A stretch of 64,000 nucleotides of DNA from assembly GCA_951804985.1 (NCBI GenBank), contig OX638136.1, positions 8,559,852 through 8,623,851 on the forward strand. Reading direction: 5' to 3'. The translations under genes and the position numbers were made by a program. The stretch is from Dryomyza anilis (Eukaryota > Arthropoda > Insecta > Diptera > Dryomyzidae). How positions within the stretch are numbered: position 1 is the stretch's first letter; each line of letters starts with the position of its first letter. Below are positions 37,405 through 45,589 of this stretch, in pieces. The notes beneath the pieces are model-generated. The model saw nothing but the letters and a program-made list of their open reading frames with translations, was not told where the DNA came from and did no database searches.

Positions 37405-37548
37405 TTAGGTATTCTTCGGTTTTTTATTCTCTTTCTCCTTACGAAGATCATCATATTTCTTTTTCCTACATTGGTCGACTTTGTGCTCATTACTACCACA
37501 ATAGTTGCAGTAAAGCAAGAGTTTATATCCTTTTCTAAACCAATCCAT
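37405..37548 (-). CDS. CCHC zinc-knuckle microprotein (47 aa)
   Basis: Short ORF on the minus strand between the convergent polymerase and the integrase. From its first ATG (37546-37548) it encodes a hydrophobic-basic start, then CNYCGSNEHKVDQC, which fits C-x2-C-x4-H-x4-C exactly, and a Lys-rich tail. Zinc knuckles of this kind bind single-stranded nucleic acid in retroviral Gag and related proteins. The frame is open upstream to 37596 without an ATG, so the domain might instead be an exon or a remnant of a longer protein. It lies 106 bp downstream of the integrase stop on the same strand and could share its transcript. Confidence 0.5.
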   Translation of the reverse strand: MDWFRKGYKLLLYCNYCGSNEHKVDQCRKKKYDDLRKEKENKKPKNT

Positions 37549-37654
37549 TTTGTTTATTAATATCAGTATTCTATATGATGCCTTCGTAATAGGCAATTAC
37601 AAAATGATTAATATTTCTAATGATAGATCTTTTTATACCATTATCATTTTTTTT

Positions 37655-38578
37655 TTATTTAAGCAACTGATTTTTATTAATCCAGGTATTATGAGTGTCA
37701 TCAAATCCTAGCCATTTAACAAATACTTTATTCCCTTTCCATTTCAAAATTTTTTCAATGAGATATGAATCTTTATCTCCAACTCTTTGAAGTTCATATT
37801 CATAAAATGAACCTTGAATTATATTTCCCTTATAATCTTTTAAAATATAAGTCACTGGTTTTGTTATTTTGACCATGTGAATAGTAAATATTTCTGTAGA
37901 CCAATTTGGTTCATATCCCTTAAAAAATATACCCTTATATTTACTTATTCTAACGTGATCGTCTATATAAAATTTAGGCTTAGGAAATACTTTAGGAAAA
38001 TTATAAACTGATTTAAACAACATTTTTTCATTTCTTTTAGTTATTTCAATTGGTTTCATTTTTATAGTTCTATGCCAAGTGGTGTTGTATTCATTTAACA
38101 ATTTTTCTATAGAATTAATCCATTTATAGTTGCCTTCCATACTAAACATTTTCCACATTTTACTTTTTAGTGTTCTATTAAACCTTTCACATATAGACGC
38201 TTTCATATGAGTATACGTATGATAATGATTAATATTATATTGATTCATTAGACTTTTGAATTCTTTATTAAAAAACTCTTTTCCCTGATCAGATTGAATA
38301 TTTTTCGGTGAAACTTTTGAATTGTTTAATATGATTGACATTGCTGAAGTGACGTCTTGCGATTTTTTTGTTTTTACTGGAATGCCATATGCAAACTTAG
38401 AAAAAGTATCTATAACAGTAAGTAAGTATTTGTAACCATTATTTAGGGATTGATACGGAATCATTTCTACCAAATCAATTTGCCATGTATCGTTTAAACC
38501 TTTTTGTATAAATCTTCTTCTAGGGAAATTTTTTCTAGCTGATCTATGAATTTCATTTACTACTGCTTGCTTAGACAT
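37655..38578 (-). CDS. INT: Retroviral-type integrase with chromodomain-like tail (307 aa)
   Basis: Inserts the element, producing the 6-bp duplication. The core rve domain shows the catalytic triad: D35 in WQIDLVEM, D97 in IQSDQGKEF and E131 in ICERFNRTL. An SH3-like region follows (FYIDDHVRISKYKGIFFKGY, about residues 205-225). The C-terminus (about 262-307) reads KILKWKGNKVFVKWLGF and then HNTWINKNQLL, the pattern of a chromodomain, which could direct insertion to chromatin marks. The N-terminal zinc-binding HHCC domain is not visible; the protein starts close to the catalytic core. A TA-rich tract (38583-38600) lies directly upstream. Confidence 0.93.
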   Translation of the reverse strand: MSKQAVVNEIHRSARKNFPRRRFIQKGLNDTWQIDLVEMIPYQSLNNGYKYLLTVIDTFSKFAYGIPVKTKKSQDVTSAMSIILNNSKVSPKNIQSDQGKEFFNKEFKSLMNQYNINHYHTYTHMKASICERFNRTLKSKMWKMFSMEGNYKWINSIEKLLNEYNTTWHRTIKMKPIEITKRNEKMLFKSVYNFPKVFPKPKFYIDDHVRISKYKGIFFKGYEPNWSTEIFTIHMVKITKPVTYILKDYKGNIIQGSFYEYELQRVGDKDSYLIEKILKWKGNKVFVKWLGFDDTHNTWINKNQLLK

Positions 38579-38633
38579 TTTAATATATATATATATATTT
38601 ATATTGTTTTAAAAAATAGAATTTATTTTATAT

Positions 38634-39314
38634 TTATACAGTTGTCTCTTTGGATTTTGTTATTAATTTATATTGTTTTACATCATTTTTTATTTGTTTT
38701 TGCATTTTTTTGGAAATTTCATAACATAATCTAGTTAACTCTATTTTAATATCTCTATCATAAATTCCAGTCAATTCATTTAATTGTACATCATATTTTT
38801 TTAGTTCAAAACATTTTGGAATAAACTTATTATGGTAAAAATTATAAATTTGCTGTTGTAATATTGAATTCCAACAAAGAAATGATGATACAAAAATTCC
38901 AATACGTATTATATTCGTCCAGGCATCATTGTCTATTTCAGCAATATGTCCATTCTGTTTTAAAAACAATGTACACCTTCTATCACCTTTTCGATACTTA
39001 AATTCACAATTCAAATTATGTAATGTGGGATGATCCAATATTGTGTCTGGAGAAAGAAACTTATGATGGTCCAGTTTTAATTGAATGTATTCTTTGTATG
39101 CCATAAGATGTATCCATTCATCTCTTTCTAAACCAATGAAATTTTTCTTGTTACATTGAATCCATATCATTGGTTTAAAGTTCCGCGTTGTTGAAAATCC
39201 ACACTTAATTTTTATATTAGCACTGATATAGTTTTCCAATCCAAATATAATTTCATGTTCCTGTCTCTTTCTTACATTACGAATTAAACTTTTATTCTCC
39301 TGCTGTTGATCCAT
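38634..39314 (-). CDS. Polinton protein of unknown function, two PC4-like modules (226 aa)
   Basis: Starts at the ATG at 39314 (MDQQQENKSL); an upstream GTG is unlikely in a eukaryote. Two segments look alike: IWIQCNKKNFIGLERDEWIH and, about 60 residues on, LFLKQNGHIAEIDNDAWTN. Each is a beta-strand, a polar turn, then a hydrophobic-acidic-Trp helix start. This pattern resembles the PC4/p15 single-strand-binding fold, but I would call that inference. The rest is basic and helical. It is transcribed divergently from the 171-aa gene across a 108-bp shared promoter region and runs toward the integrase with a 55-bp gap, so both may be co-transcribed. Confidence 0.75.
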   Translation of the reverse strand: MDQQQENKSLIRNVRKRQEHEIIFGLENYISANIKIKCGFSTTRNFKPMIWIQCNKKNFIGLERDEWIHLMAYKEYIQLKLDHHKFLSPDTILDHPTLHNLNCEFKYRKGDRRCTLFLKQNGHIAEIDNDAWTNIIRIGIFVSSFLCWNSILQQQIYNFYHNKFIPKCFELKKYDVQLNELTGIYDRDIKIELTRLCYEISKKMQKQIKNDVKQYKLITKSKETTV

Positions 39315-39364
39315 CTTTTGAAACAAACCAAGGTACACTAAATTATTTCTGGTGAAATGCTAGC

Positions 39365-39400
39365 TATATAACCAGTTCAAAATTTTTAAATAGTTCAGTT
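39365..39400 (+). promoter_or_regulatory. TATA + initiator core promoter of the 171-aa gene
   Basis: TATATAA at 39365 and TCAGTT at 39395, exactly 30 bp apart and 23 bp before the ATG. This is the standard arthropod TATA/Inr (TCAGTY) arrangement. On the opposite strand TATATAG at 39370-39364 could serve the 226-aa gene. Confidence 0.7.
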
Positions 39401-39422
39401 AGTAAATATCATCAAATTTAAA

Positions 39423-39938
39423 ATGAACGCAGTTGAGAAAGAGAAGTCTGTCATAGTTGATTTTCAATACGTAACCGGAAATGGTAACCAAGTATTCATT
39501 AAAGAGTTGGCGTATATGAGTGGAGGCTCAGTAATACCTAACTACTATCTTTTTAAATCTCCGTATTCATACAATGAACTAGATAGTGCTTCGAAACGGA
39601 GACATATGTTCTGTAAAAGACATGTTAACGGACTGGATTGGACCGATGGATTCATCGATTATTTAAACGTATCAGATATTTTGGGATCTCTTAAGAAATA
39701 TAATACTATCTTTGTTGTAGGACAACATAAAAAAGATTTCTTAGAACGATTTGTATCTTCAAAAGTAATTAATATTAATCTTAATATGAGTTTAGGTAAT
39801 TTACCAGACTACTTTACAAATTGCCAGCAACATCCAGATTTTCGATACAAATGCGCTCTAAATAATGTTTTTAAAATATTCGTACACTTGGAAAAAAACT
39901 ACTTTAGTTCTAATGAATATTGTGAAATTCTGGTATAA
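39423..39938 (+). CDS. Conserved-looking Polinton protein, unknown function (171 aa)
   Basis: Starts MNAVEKEKSVIVDFQYV, with a beta-strand and acidic residue followed by VFIKELAYM, a later KRRHMFCKRHVNGLDW segment, IFVVGQHKKDFLERFV and a C-terminal FRYKCALNNVF. The layout (hydrophobic strand ending in D, then KEL, then HGL-like W, then a second strand with a polar patch) is suggestive of an RNase H/DEDD-like fold, but I see no complete catalytic set. It leads the plus-strand gene block. The last codons are formed by the first unit of a 21-bp tandem repeat. Confidence 0.75.
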   Translation: MNAVEKEKSVIVDFQYVTGNGNQVFIKELAYMSGGSVIPNYYLFKSPYSYNELDSASKRRHMFCKRHVNGLDWTDGFIDYLNVSDILGSLKKYNTIFVVGQHKKDFLERFVSSKVININLNMSLGNLPDYFTNCQQHPDFRYKCALNNVFKIFVHLEKNYFSSNEYCEILV

Positions 39939-40000
39939 TATTGTGAAATTATAACATAATATTGTGAAATTATTACATAATATAATGAAATTATTATATA
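39916..40000. repeat. 21-bp minisatellite at the end of the 171-aa gene
   Basis: 'AATATTGTGAAATT' starts at 39916, 39937, 39958 and, slightly changed, 39979; the period is exactly 21 bp. The stop codon lies at the end of the first unit. Confidence 0.9.
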
Positions 40001-40135
40001 GTAAAGATATACAAAATAAAATTATTTTTTTATGTTTATATATATATATAACTTGAGTTCTGAATGCTAGGTCGATTGATTTTAGTCCAGTTTTGAATTT
40101 CATCGAAGATACACGTAAAATAATTTACAGTCAGG

Positions 40136-40432
40136 ATGGATCTATTGACTGTTAAAAGTTTTTTAAAGGAGTTTGAAAATGTATTATTTGAGGATCATAA
40201 ATTGGAAATTTTAGATCACATCGAATCTTTAAAACAATATCAGCATATGGAACAGGTGCATTCAATCAATGGTAAACACTATGTATGCTGTTGTTGGTCT
40301 AAAAATGAAACAACATGCGGACCAGATACTTGCGAATGTTCAGACTTCAAGTTTACCTGTGTAAAGATTGAAAAACTTATGAAGTTATATTTAAGAATTA
40401 GGTTTAGTACACACATTAATTTAATTAAATAA
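40136..40432 (+). CDS. Cys-rich small Polinton protein (98 aa)
   Basis: I do not recognise the family. The N-terminal half is helical and acidic (FLKEFENVLFEDHKLEIL). The second half carries a dense cysteine cluster, CCCW, then CGPDTCEC and FTC, and a basic end. The cluster could bind zinc or form disulfides. A TATA tract (40040-40050) and a TTTAGTC start-like site near 40081 lie upstream at the expected spacing. It sits between the 171-aa gene and the ATPase. Confidence 0.65.
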   Translation: MDLLTVKSFLKEFENVLFEDHKLEILDHIESLKQYQHMEQVHSINGKHYVCCCWSKNETTCGPDTCECSDFKFTCVKIEKLMKLYLRIRFSTHINLIK

Positions 40433-40437
40433 ATGAG

Positions 40438-40473
40438 TATATATAAAAAATAAAATCAAAATATCTTTCATTC
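40438..40473 (+). promoter_or_regulatory. Core promoter of the packaging ATPase gene
   Basis: TATATAAAAA at 40438 begins 6 bp after the stop of the previous gene. TTCATTC at about 40467 is an initiator-like match 30 bp downstream and 26 bp before the ATG. Confidence 0.5.
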
Positions 40474-40498
40474 GTATTATATAGTTCAACCATATAAA

Positions 40499-41188
40499 AT
40501 GTTTTATCAATTTATTCATCCATTTACAATGTTAATTAGCGGACCATCAGGTTCAGGAAAAACAACATTTTTGAAAAATTTGTTAGAAAACAGAGATATG
40601 TTGATTAGCAAGCGTATTAATAGAGTTATTTGGTGCTATGGTGAAGAGCATGCAAAACCATCATTAAACAATATAGAATATATTAAAGGAATACCTGATA
40701 ATTTCGAAAACGAATTAAATGAACCAGTCCTTATTATTTTGGACGATCTAATGATGGGGGCATTCAATAAAGAAATCTGTGAACTTTTCACAAAAGGATC
40801 GCATCATCGAAATTTGTCTATAATTGTTGTAACTCAAAATATTTTTCATAAATCCTCTCATACTCGAGACATTTCATTAAATACAAAATATATTGTAGTA
40901 TTTAAAAATCCTCGAGATAAACTTCAATTTCAGCACTTGGCCAGACAAATTTGTCCTGAAAATTCAAAAGAGTTGATGAGGATATATAAAGAGGTCACTG
41001 ATGAACCACATGGCTATTTACTAATTGATCTTACTCAAAGCGTAAATGATCTTTTAAGATATCGAACAAATATATTTGACAGAGAGTTTTGTTATTGTTA
41101 CTGCGATACAAGCGAAAATGGTTTACAAAAAGAATCTAAAGCGATTGAAGGAAAACAAGCATATTTTATACACGATCAAAAATGCTGA
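40499..41188 (+). CDS. ATP: Genome-packaging ATPase, FtsK/HerA (A32-like) type (229 aa)
   Basis: Would translocate the element's DNA into capsids. Walker A is GPSGSGKT (residues 15-22), Walker B is VLIILDD (77-83), and IIVVTQN near residue 110 is the sensor-like strand typical of this family. The length suits the compact viral packaging ATPases. Its 3' end overlaps the next gene by 71 bp in another frame. Together with the capsid genes downstream it points to virion assembly. Confidence 0.92.
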   Translation: MFYQFIHPFTMLISGPSGSGKTTFLKNLLENRDMLISKRINRVIWCYGEEHAKPSLNNIEYIKGIPDNFENELNEPVLIILDDLMMGAFNKEICELFTKGSHHRNLSIIVVTQNIFHKSSHTRDISLNTKYIVVFKNPRDKLQFQHLARQICPENSKELMRIYKEVTDEPHGYLLIDLTQSVNDLLRYRTNIFDREFCYCYCDTSENGLQKESKAIEGKQAYFIHDQKC

Positions 41189-41465
41189 TATCAAATTAAG
41201 GAAAGCTATATTAAAAAACTCAACTCCTGATCTTATTAAGGCAATTGCAGAAATTTCTAATAATACACTTAGAGGAAATAATAAATTAAAAACTAAGGAT
41301 AAACAGTATTTAGAAAAGTATAAAAAAGAGCTTAGATGTCTGGCATGCTCAAAGCGATCACTGAGCTCGAAACGAAAAGTTCTTATTCAGAAAGGAGGAT
41401 TCTTACCAGTGCTTATATCTTCGTTACTATCCGGAATAATTGGAAAATTAATTGAAAATGTCTAA
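41118..41465 (+). CDS. Small basic Polinton protein with hydrophobic C-terminus (115 aa)
   Basis: Begins at the ATG at 41118 inside the end of the ATPase gene; the frame is open upstream only from a TTG. It is Lys/Leu-rich (NLKRLKENKHILYTIKNADI), then CLACSKRSLSSKRKVL, then QKGGFLPVLISSLLSGIIG, a Gly-bounded hydrophobic tail. Adenovirus core-type and other Polinton small virion proteins have a similar basic body with a hydrophobic end, so a packaged DNA-condensing or membrane-active role is plausible but inferred. It overlaps the next start codon by 8 bp. Confidence 0.75.
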   Translation: MVYKKNLKRLKENKHILYTIKNADIKLRKAILKNSTPDLIKAIAEISNNTLRGNNKLKTKDKQYLEKYKKELRCLACSKRSLSSKRKVLIQKGGFLPVLISSLLSGIIGKLIENV

Positions 41466-42150
41466 ATTAAAATTAAATAAAGTATTACTTGTACATCCAA
41501 ATACATATAATATGATCTTAAATGACTCTTCAGCATCAATATTTTTGAATAGAAAACTTTTACCAATATTCTCAAATAAAAATACAACCGATTTTAATAA
41601 ATGGCTAAGTATTCAACAAGAATTGAATAAATATTTCTATTTAAAACGCAATTTAAAGATTCCTAAACAATTAGAAGAAAATAATCAAGGTGAACATAAA
41701 AACGACAAAAAAGACATTGGAACTCAGACAAGTGACTTTACTAATGAGTTCACTCCACGAATTACAGAAAAAATAAAATCAATATCAATGCCACACATTG
41801 ACGATCAAAAAAAACTTTATAATGAAGAAAATATATCTTCAAGTAAAACGGTTAATCCTAAAACAAGTCAAATCTCCGCAATACCTATAAAATATAAAAT
41901 AAACAAAACTGCTGTTCCGACTACATCGACTCCTAAGCAAGTAAAAAGAAAATTGTTAGATATGACACCAAATTTAAATAGTACTATGGACAATCCTAGA
42001 AAAAAACGGGAGCTATCTATGAAACTAAGTAAAGCGACATTAAAGAAAAAAGAGAAAAAATATCGAGTTTTCAGTCAACCATATAAAATTAAAAGTTCTA
42101 TCAAATCGATTCAATATGGAGAAAATGATGTTGACTGGATATCATTATAG
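41458..42150 (+). CDS. Basic, low-complexity Polinton protein (230 aa)
   Basis: Starts at the ATG at 41458, overlapping the previous gene's end. An ordered N-terminus of about 65 residues (LLVHPNTYNMILNDSSASIF) is followed by a long polar linker rich in Lys, Ser, Thr and Asn, with basic patches KQVKRKL and NPRKKREL that could be nuclear-localisation signals. The end, YGENDVDWISL, is acidic-aromatic. Family not recognised; from its place among virion genes it could be a scaffold or core protein. Confidence 0.65.
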   Translation: MSKLKLNKVLLVHPNTYNMILNDSSASIFLNRKLLPIFSNKNTTDFNKWLSIQQELNKYFYLKRNLKIPKQLEENNQGEHKNDKKDIGTQTSDFTNEFTPRITEKIKSISMPHIDDQKKLYNEENISSSKTVNPKTSQISAIPIKYKINKTAVPTTSTPKQVKRKLLDMTPNLNSTMDNPRKKRELSMKLSKATLKKKEKKYRVFSQPYKIKSSIKSIQYGENDVDWISL

Positions 42151-42205
42151 AATATAAAATACAACATTGAGTAAATTGCTTTATTATACGTCAATAAACG
42201 CTGTA

Positions 42206-42673
42206 ATGAACAACTTAAGCGAATTTTTTGTGTCTCTTTTGAGTAATAACTCTATGAGTGTGTACACTAAAAATGTACAATCTGCATTTACCAACATAAT
42301 AAATATTCCTACGCAAATAACTGAGGATTGGGAAGTTGGACTTACTGAAATATTTGTAAATCATAGATATATAGATAATATAACGAGCGTACCCGAGGTT
42401 GTAGTACCAGACATTTTATTAGTGTACACTGATATAATTAAACCAAGGTGTGTTGGTGACACTAATTTAAGATGTATAAAAATACTAGCATACAATGGAC
42501 TTAGACAACTAATCAGATTCCCATTTGTAGAATATTATCCTCTTGAAATATTGACTATTAAAGATATCTCTGTTTTAATAAGTGATTTAAAAGGACATAA
42601 AGTTTATTTTAAACCTAGCAGCATACCAATATATTTAACTCTTCACTTTCGAAAAAGGAATAAAAGACTATAA
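42206..42673 (+). CDS. Minor capsid (penton-like) protein (155 aa)
   Basis: Starts at the ATG at 42206 (MNNLSEFFVSLLSNNSMSVY). It shows the recognisable Polinton minor-capsid layout: FFVSLLSNNS, a WEVGLTEI strand, and VYTDIIKPRCVGDTNLRCIK, predicted to be all beta as in a single jelly-roll penton base. This is the protein often called PX in Polinton papers; I leave the symbol empty because I cannot check. It lies just upstream of the core-like and major capsid genes, as expected for a morphogenesis module. Confidence 0.78.
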   Translation: MNNLSEFFVSLLSNNSMSVYTKNVQSAFTNIINIPTQITEDWEVGLTEIFVNHRYIDNITSVPEVVVPDILLVYTDIIKPRCVGDTNLRCIKILAYNGLRQLIRFPFVEYYPLEILTIKDISVLISDLKGHKVYFKPSSIPIYLTLHFRKRNKRL

Positions 42674-42719
42674 ATGAGGATGAACAGTAATAATTAACTC
42701 ATATTTAAAAACAACAAGC

Positions 42720-43184
42720 ATGGAGCAACTTTACACGCAGTACTATCTTAATCAATCGGGATCCGGAATAAGTCATATTGGAACTCTATATATAGCACCG
42801 AGATTAATACAACAAGGTAGAGGAATTGGATCATTCTTTGCTGGGTTGTATAGAAATTTAAAACCTTTATTTCTTTCGGGATTCAATGCTATAAAAAATC
42901 AGGCAATTGAATCTGGAAAAACTATTATTAATGATTTTGGAAAAAAACCGCTGAGAAATATTTTGGAAGAACAAGGTAGAGATGCTATAGCCAACCTCAC
43001 AAATAAGGCTGTCAATAAAATTTCTAAAAAATTTCAAAAAGGATCGGGAAAAAATAATATAAAACGGAAGAACCCTAAACGAACTCGTCATTCTAGGAAA
43101 ACAACCAACAGCAAACGTTTCAAAAAAATACGTAAATATATACGTAAAACAAAAAAAAACTTATCCAAGGATATTTTCTCTTAA
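42720..43184 (+). CDS. Basic core/entry-type virion protein (154 aa)
   Basis: Two parts. The first 45 residues are Gly-rich and aromatic (QSGSGISHIG, QQGRGIGSFFAGLYRNLKPL), ending in an amphipathic helix. The rest is helical and then strongly basic (KRKNPKRTRHSRKTTNSKRF). Adenoviral protein VI/X-like virion proteins have this general build, with a processed N-terminus and a DNA-binding tail. The Gly motifs do not match the adenoviral protease consensus exactly, so cleavage is only a possibility. It sits between the two capsid genes. Confidence 0.7.
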   Translation: MEQLYTQYYLNQSGSGISHIGTLYIAPRLIQQGRGIGSFFAGLYRNLKPLFLSGFNAIKNQAIESGKTIINDFGKKPLRNILEEQGRDAIANLTNKAVNKISKKFQKGSGKNNIKRKNPKRTRHSRKTTNSKRFKKIRKYIRKTKKNLSKDIFS

Positions 43185-43210
43185 AAAAATACGATAAATA
43201 AAACCGACAA

Positions 43211-44479
43211 ATGGAGTGCATGAAAAGCGAGCTTGATTTATTCGAACCTCTTCCAATTCAAAATAGTGTTTTACGCACAGAAGAAGTTGCATACAATCCG
43301 ATCGCTTCTTTAGATAATGCTGGAACAATTGAATTTGTATGTTTGGGAAATGGTGAAACGTATAGAGATTTATCTAGTGTTTATTTACGACTTGTGGTAC
43401 AATTAAAAGATATACATAATAACGATTTAACTGATGGTTCTGTGGGAGTAGTTAATAATATTCTTCACTCAATATTCAGAAGCTCTTCAGTATATTTAAA
43501 CAATGTATTGATTTCACAGAGCGATAATAATTATCATTATCGTTCATATATACAAACTCTATTAAACTATGGAACGGATGCCAGTAAAACACATTTAACA
43601 ACATCAGGTTGGTATCCAGATACTGCTGCTGAGTCGGCCAGTAATACTGCATTAGACACACGAAAACTTATTTTCCAAAAAAGTAATAAAGTTGAACTAT
43701 ATGGAAAAGTGCATGGAGATATTTTCAATCAAACCAAGTTATTGCTAAACAATGTTGATCTGAGAATTACATTTAATTTAGAGAAATCAGCATTTTATGT
43801 AATGGAAACAACTGGCGAATCATCACTAAAAATTTTGGAGGCACAATTATTTATGAATCATGTTACAATTAATCCAGGAATACTTCTCGCTCATCATAAA
43901 GTATTACAAAACAAAAACGCTATATATCCCTATAGCAGAGTAGAAGTAAAGTCATTCACACTTTATCCAGGTAATCATTCATTATCAATTGATAATGTGG
44001 TGATTGGCCAGTTACCAAACTATTTGTCATTTTGCATGGTGCTAAATAAAGCATATACAGGAGATAGAAAACTCAATCCATTTGAATTTAAACATTTTAA
44101 TTTACAAAGATTTAATTTATCGATAAATGGCGTACAAGTACCTTCTCAACCATTAGAATTTGATTATCAAAATGATACCAATGGAATAAGCTCAAGAGGC
44201 TACAATTTGCTATTCAAGGGAAATGGCATTAAATATTTTGATAAAGGAAACCATATAACGAAAGACTTGTTTGATAACGGATTCTTCATTTTGGCATTTG
44301 ATCTGACTGCTGATCAATCAAATACACACATGTGTGCAAACTTATTAAATCAAGGAACCATTCGAATTGAAGGAAGATTTTCCAAACCATTGGACGAAGC
44401 TATAACTTGCATTGTATACAGTGAATATGATTCAATGCTAGACATTGATAGAAATCGAAACGTTCGAATAACATTATAA
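43211..44479 (+). CDS. Major capsid protein, double jelly-roll type (422 aa)
   Basis: Shows the familiar Polinton capsid signature: a LDLFEPLP start, AYNPIASL, TIEFVCLGNGETYRDL, VNNILHSIFRSSSVYLN, then DNNYHYRSYIQTLLNYG and GWYPDT. The second half again gives a run of beta-strand-like segments (SFTLYPGNHSLSIDNVVIGQ, FNLSINGVQVPSQPL). Such proteins form the icosahedral shell of adenovirus-like particles. No stop or frameshift is seen. The protease gene starts two bases after its stop codon. Confidence 0.88.
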   Translation: MECMKSELDLFEPLPIQNSVLRTEEVAYNPIASLDNAGTIEFVCLGNGETYRDLSSVYLRLVVQLKDIHNNDLTDGSVGVVNNILHSIFRSSSVYLNNVLISQSDNNYHYRSYIQTLLNYGTDASKTHLTTSGWYPDTAAESASNTALDTRKLIFQKSNKVELYGKVHGDIFNQTKLLLNNVDLRITFNLEKSAFYVMETTGESSLKILEAQLFMNHVTINPGILLAHHKVLQNKNAIYPYSRVEVKSFTLYPGNHSLSIDNVVIGQLPNYLSFCMVLNKAYTGDRKLNPFEFKHFNLQRFNLSINGVQVPSQPLEFDYQNDTNGISSRGYNLLFKGNGIKYFDKGNHITKDLFDNGFFILAFDLTADQSNTHMCANLLNQGTIRIEGRFSKPLDEAITCIVYSEYDSMLDIDRNRNVRITL

Positions 44480-44481
44480 AT

Positions 44482-44937
44482 ATGAATACGTTGCACATAA
44501 GAAATGATCTGAGTAAAAATTCTTTTACCAAACGATATTTTAAAGGAGTATTCTCATCGGATCAATTACCAAAAACCGTAACTAAACCAGCAGTTCTAAT
44601 AGCAAATACTGACCCTTCTTATGCATCTGGCTCTCACTGGATTGCATTTTACTTTGATACCAAAAATAATGCCGAATATTTTGACTCCTCTGGACAACCT
44701 CCTCTTAAGCGAGAATTTATAAACTTTATCAATAGAAATAGCAAAAAAATGATTTATAATAAATATCAAATACAAGGAAATTTTTCCAATACTTGTGGAT
44801 ATTATTGTGTATTATTTTCCTTATACAAATGCCAACATAAAAGTATGAATTATTTTCAACACCTTTTTAACAAAACTAATTTCAAATATAATGATATTAT
44901 TATTTTAAAAATGTATAAGAAAAAGTTTAAAAAATAA
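44482..44937 (+). CDS. PRO: Adenovirus-type cysteine protease (151 aa)
   Basis: Maturation protease of the C5/Ulp1 clan, expected to process virion proteins. The catalytic set is visible: His52 in GSHWIAFYFD, Asp68 in EYFDSSG and Cys105 in NTCGYYC, with Gln98 placed for the oxyanion hole. The length is slightly short but complete. It is almost fused to the capsid gene (2-bp gap), so translation may depend on a polycistronic or internally initiated mRNA. It converges on the OB-like gene with 65 bp between stops. Confidence 0.92.
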   Translation: MNTLHIRNDLSKNSFTKRYFKGVFSSDQLPKTVTKPAVLIANTDPSYASGSHWIAFYFDTKNNAEYFDSSGQPPLKREFINFINRNSKKMIYNKYQIQGNFSNTCGYYCVLFSLYKCQHKSMNYFQHLFNKTNFKYNDIIILKMYKKKFKK

Positions 44938-45002
44938 AAAATTATAAATATATTGATGTAAAGTTTTTTTTATTTATTTATATATATTCTTTACAAAATA
45001 TT

Positions 45003-45405
45003 TTATTTATTTTCATCTACAATATTTATACTATTGAATTCAAAAACCGCCATATTATATTTGGCTTTATCTCTTCCTTTAAAAATAACACTATTAATGC
45101 CATTATCCTTTAATTTTTTATATGGGTTTTTTGTTTGAAAAACCTCTCCAATTCGTTTTGGTAAAAATATCCACAGAGGAGAGCTATCTTCGTCCATTAG
45201 TGTTAATACCATTTTATCACCATATTGGGTTTCCTTCAATTTACATCCTGTAATATTATACTCAAATCCAATTTTGAGATCATCTATCTTTGTATATCCC
45301 TGCCCAATCTGACAGTTGTTTAATTGGTGAAGTAAAGCCTAAAGAAATTTTAATAACTATTAAAAACTATATTAATAATAAAGCACAAAATGTTTTTCTT
45401 ACCAT
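45003..45405 (-). CDS. Small OB-like protein gene, intron right after the ATG (112 aa)
   Basis: The start codon (45405-45403) is followed at once by a GT-AG intron (45402-45339, 64 nt, donor GTAAGA, acceptor TTTCTTTAG). Exon 2 then runs open to 45003. Upstream of that ATG the frame is closed by TAA, so the start is firm. The protein is small and beta-rich: LKIGFEYNITGCKL, YGDKMVLTLMD, PLWIFLPKRIGEVF and NSVIFKGRDKAKYNMAVFEF, a strand pattern like an OB fold and therefore perhaps a single-strand DNA-binding accessory to the polymerase (inference). TATATAAC at 45470-45462 and a TTAGTC start-like site about 30 bp on form a plausible promoter. Confidence 0.7.
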
Positions 45406-45589
45406 GATTGTTTCCAATTGATTCTTTTTTTAGACTAACTAAATTTTACAAACTGAAGGTGTTATATATACGAATTAAAACTGAAAGAATTTGTTTATTT
45501 TCTATTGAACGTATTTACATGAGTATGTACATGAGACAAATAGACATAAAAATACATTTGATTGTTTTAATGTATATAAATATATATTT

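Noticed and set aside
42720..43184. Exact adenoviral protease cleavage sites in the basic virion proteins
   Set aside because: Gly-rich motifs are close to, but do not meet, the [MIL]xGx-G or [MIL]xGG-x patterns.
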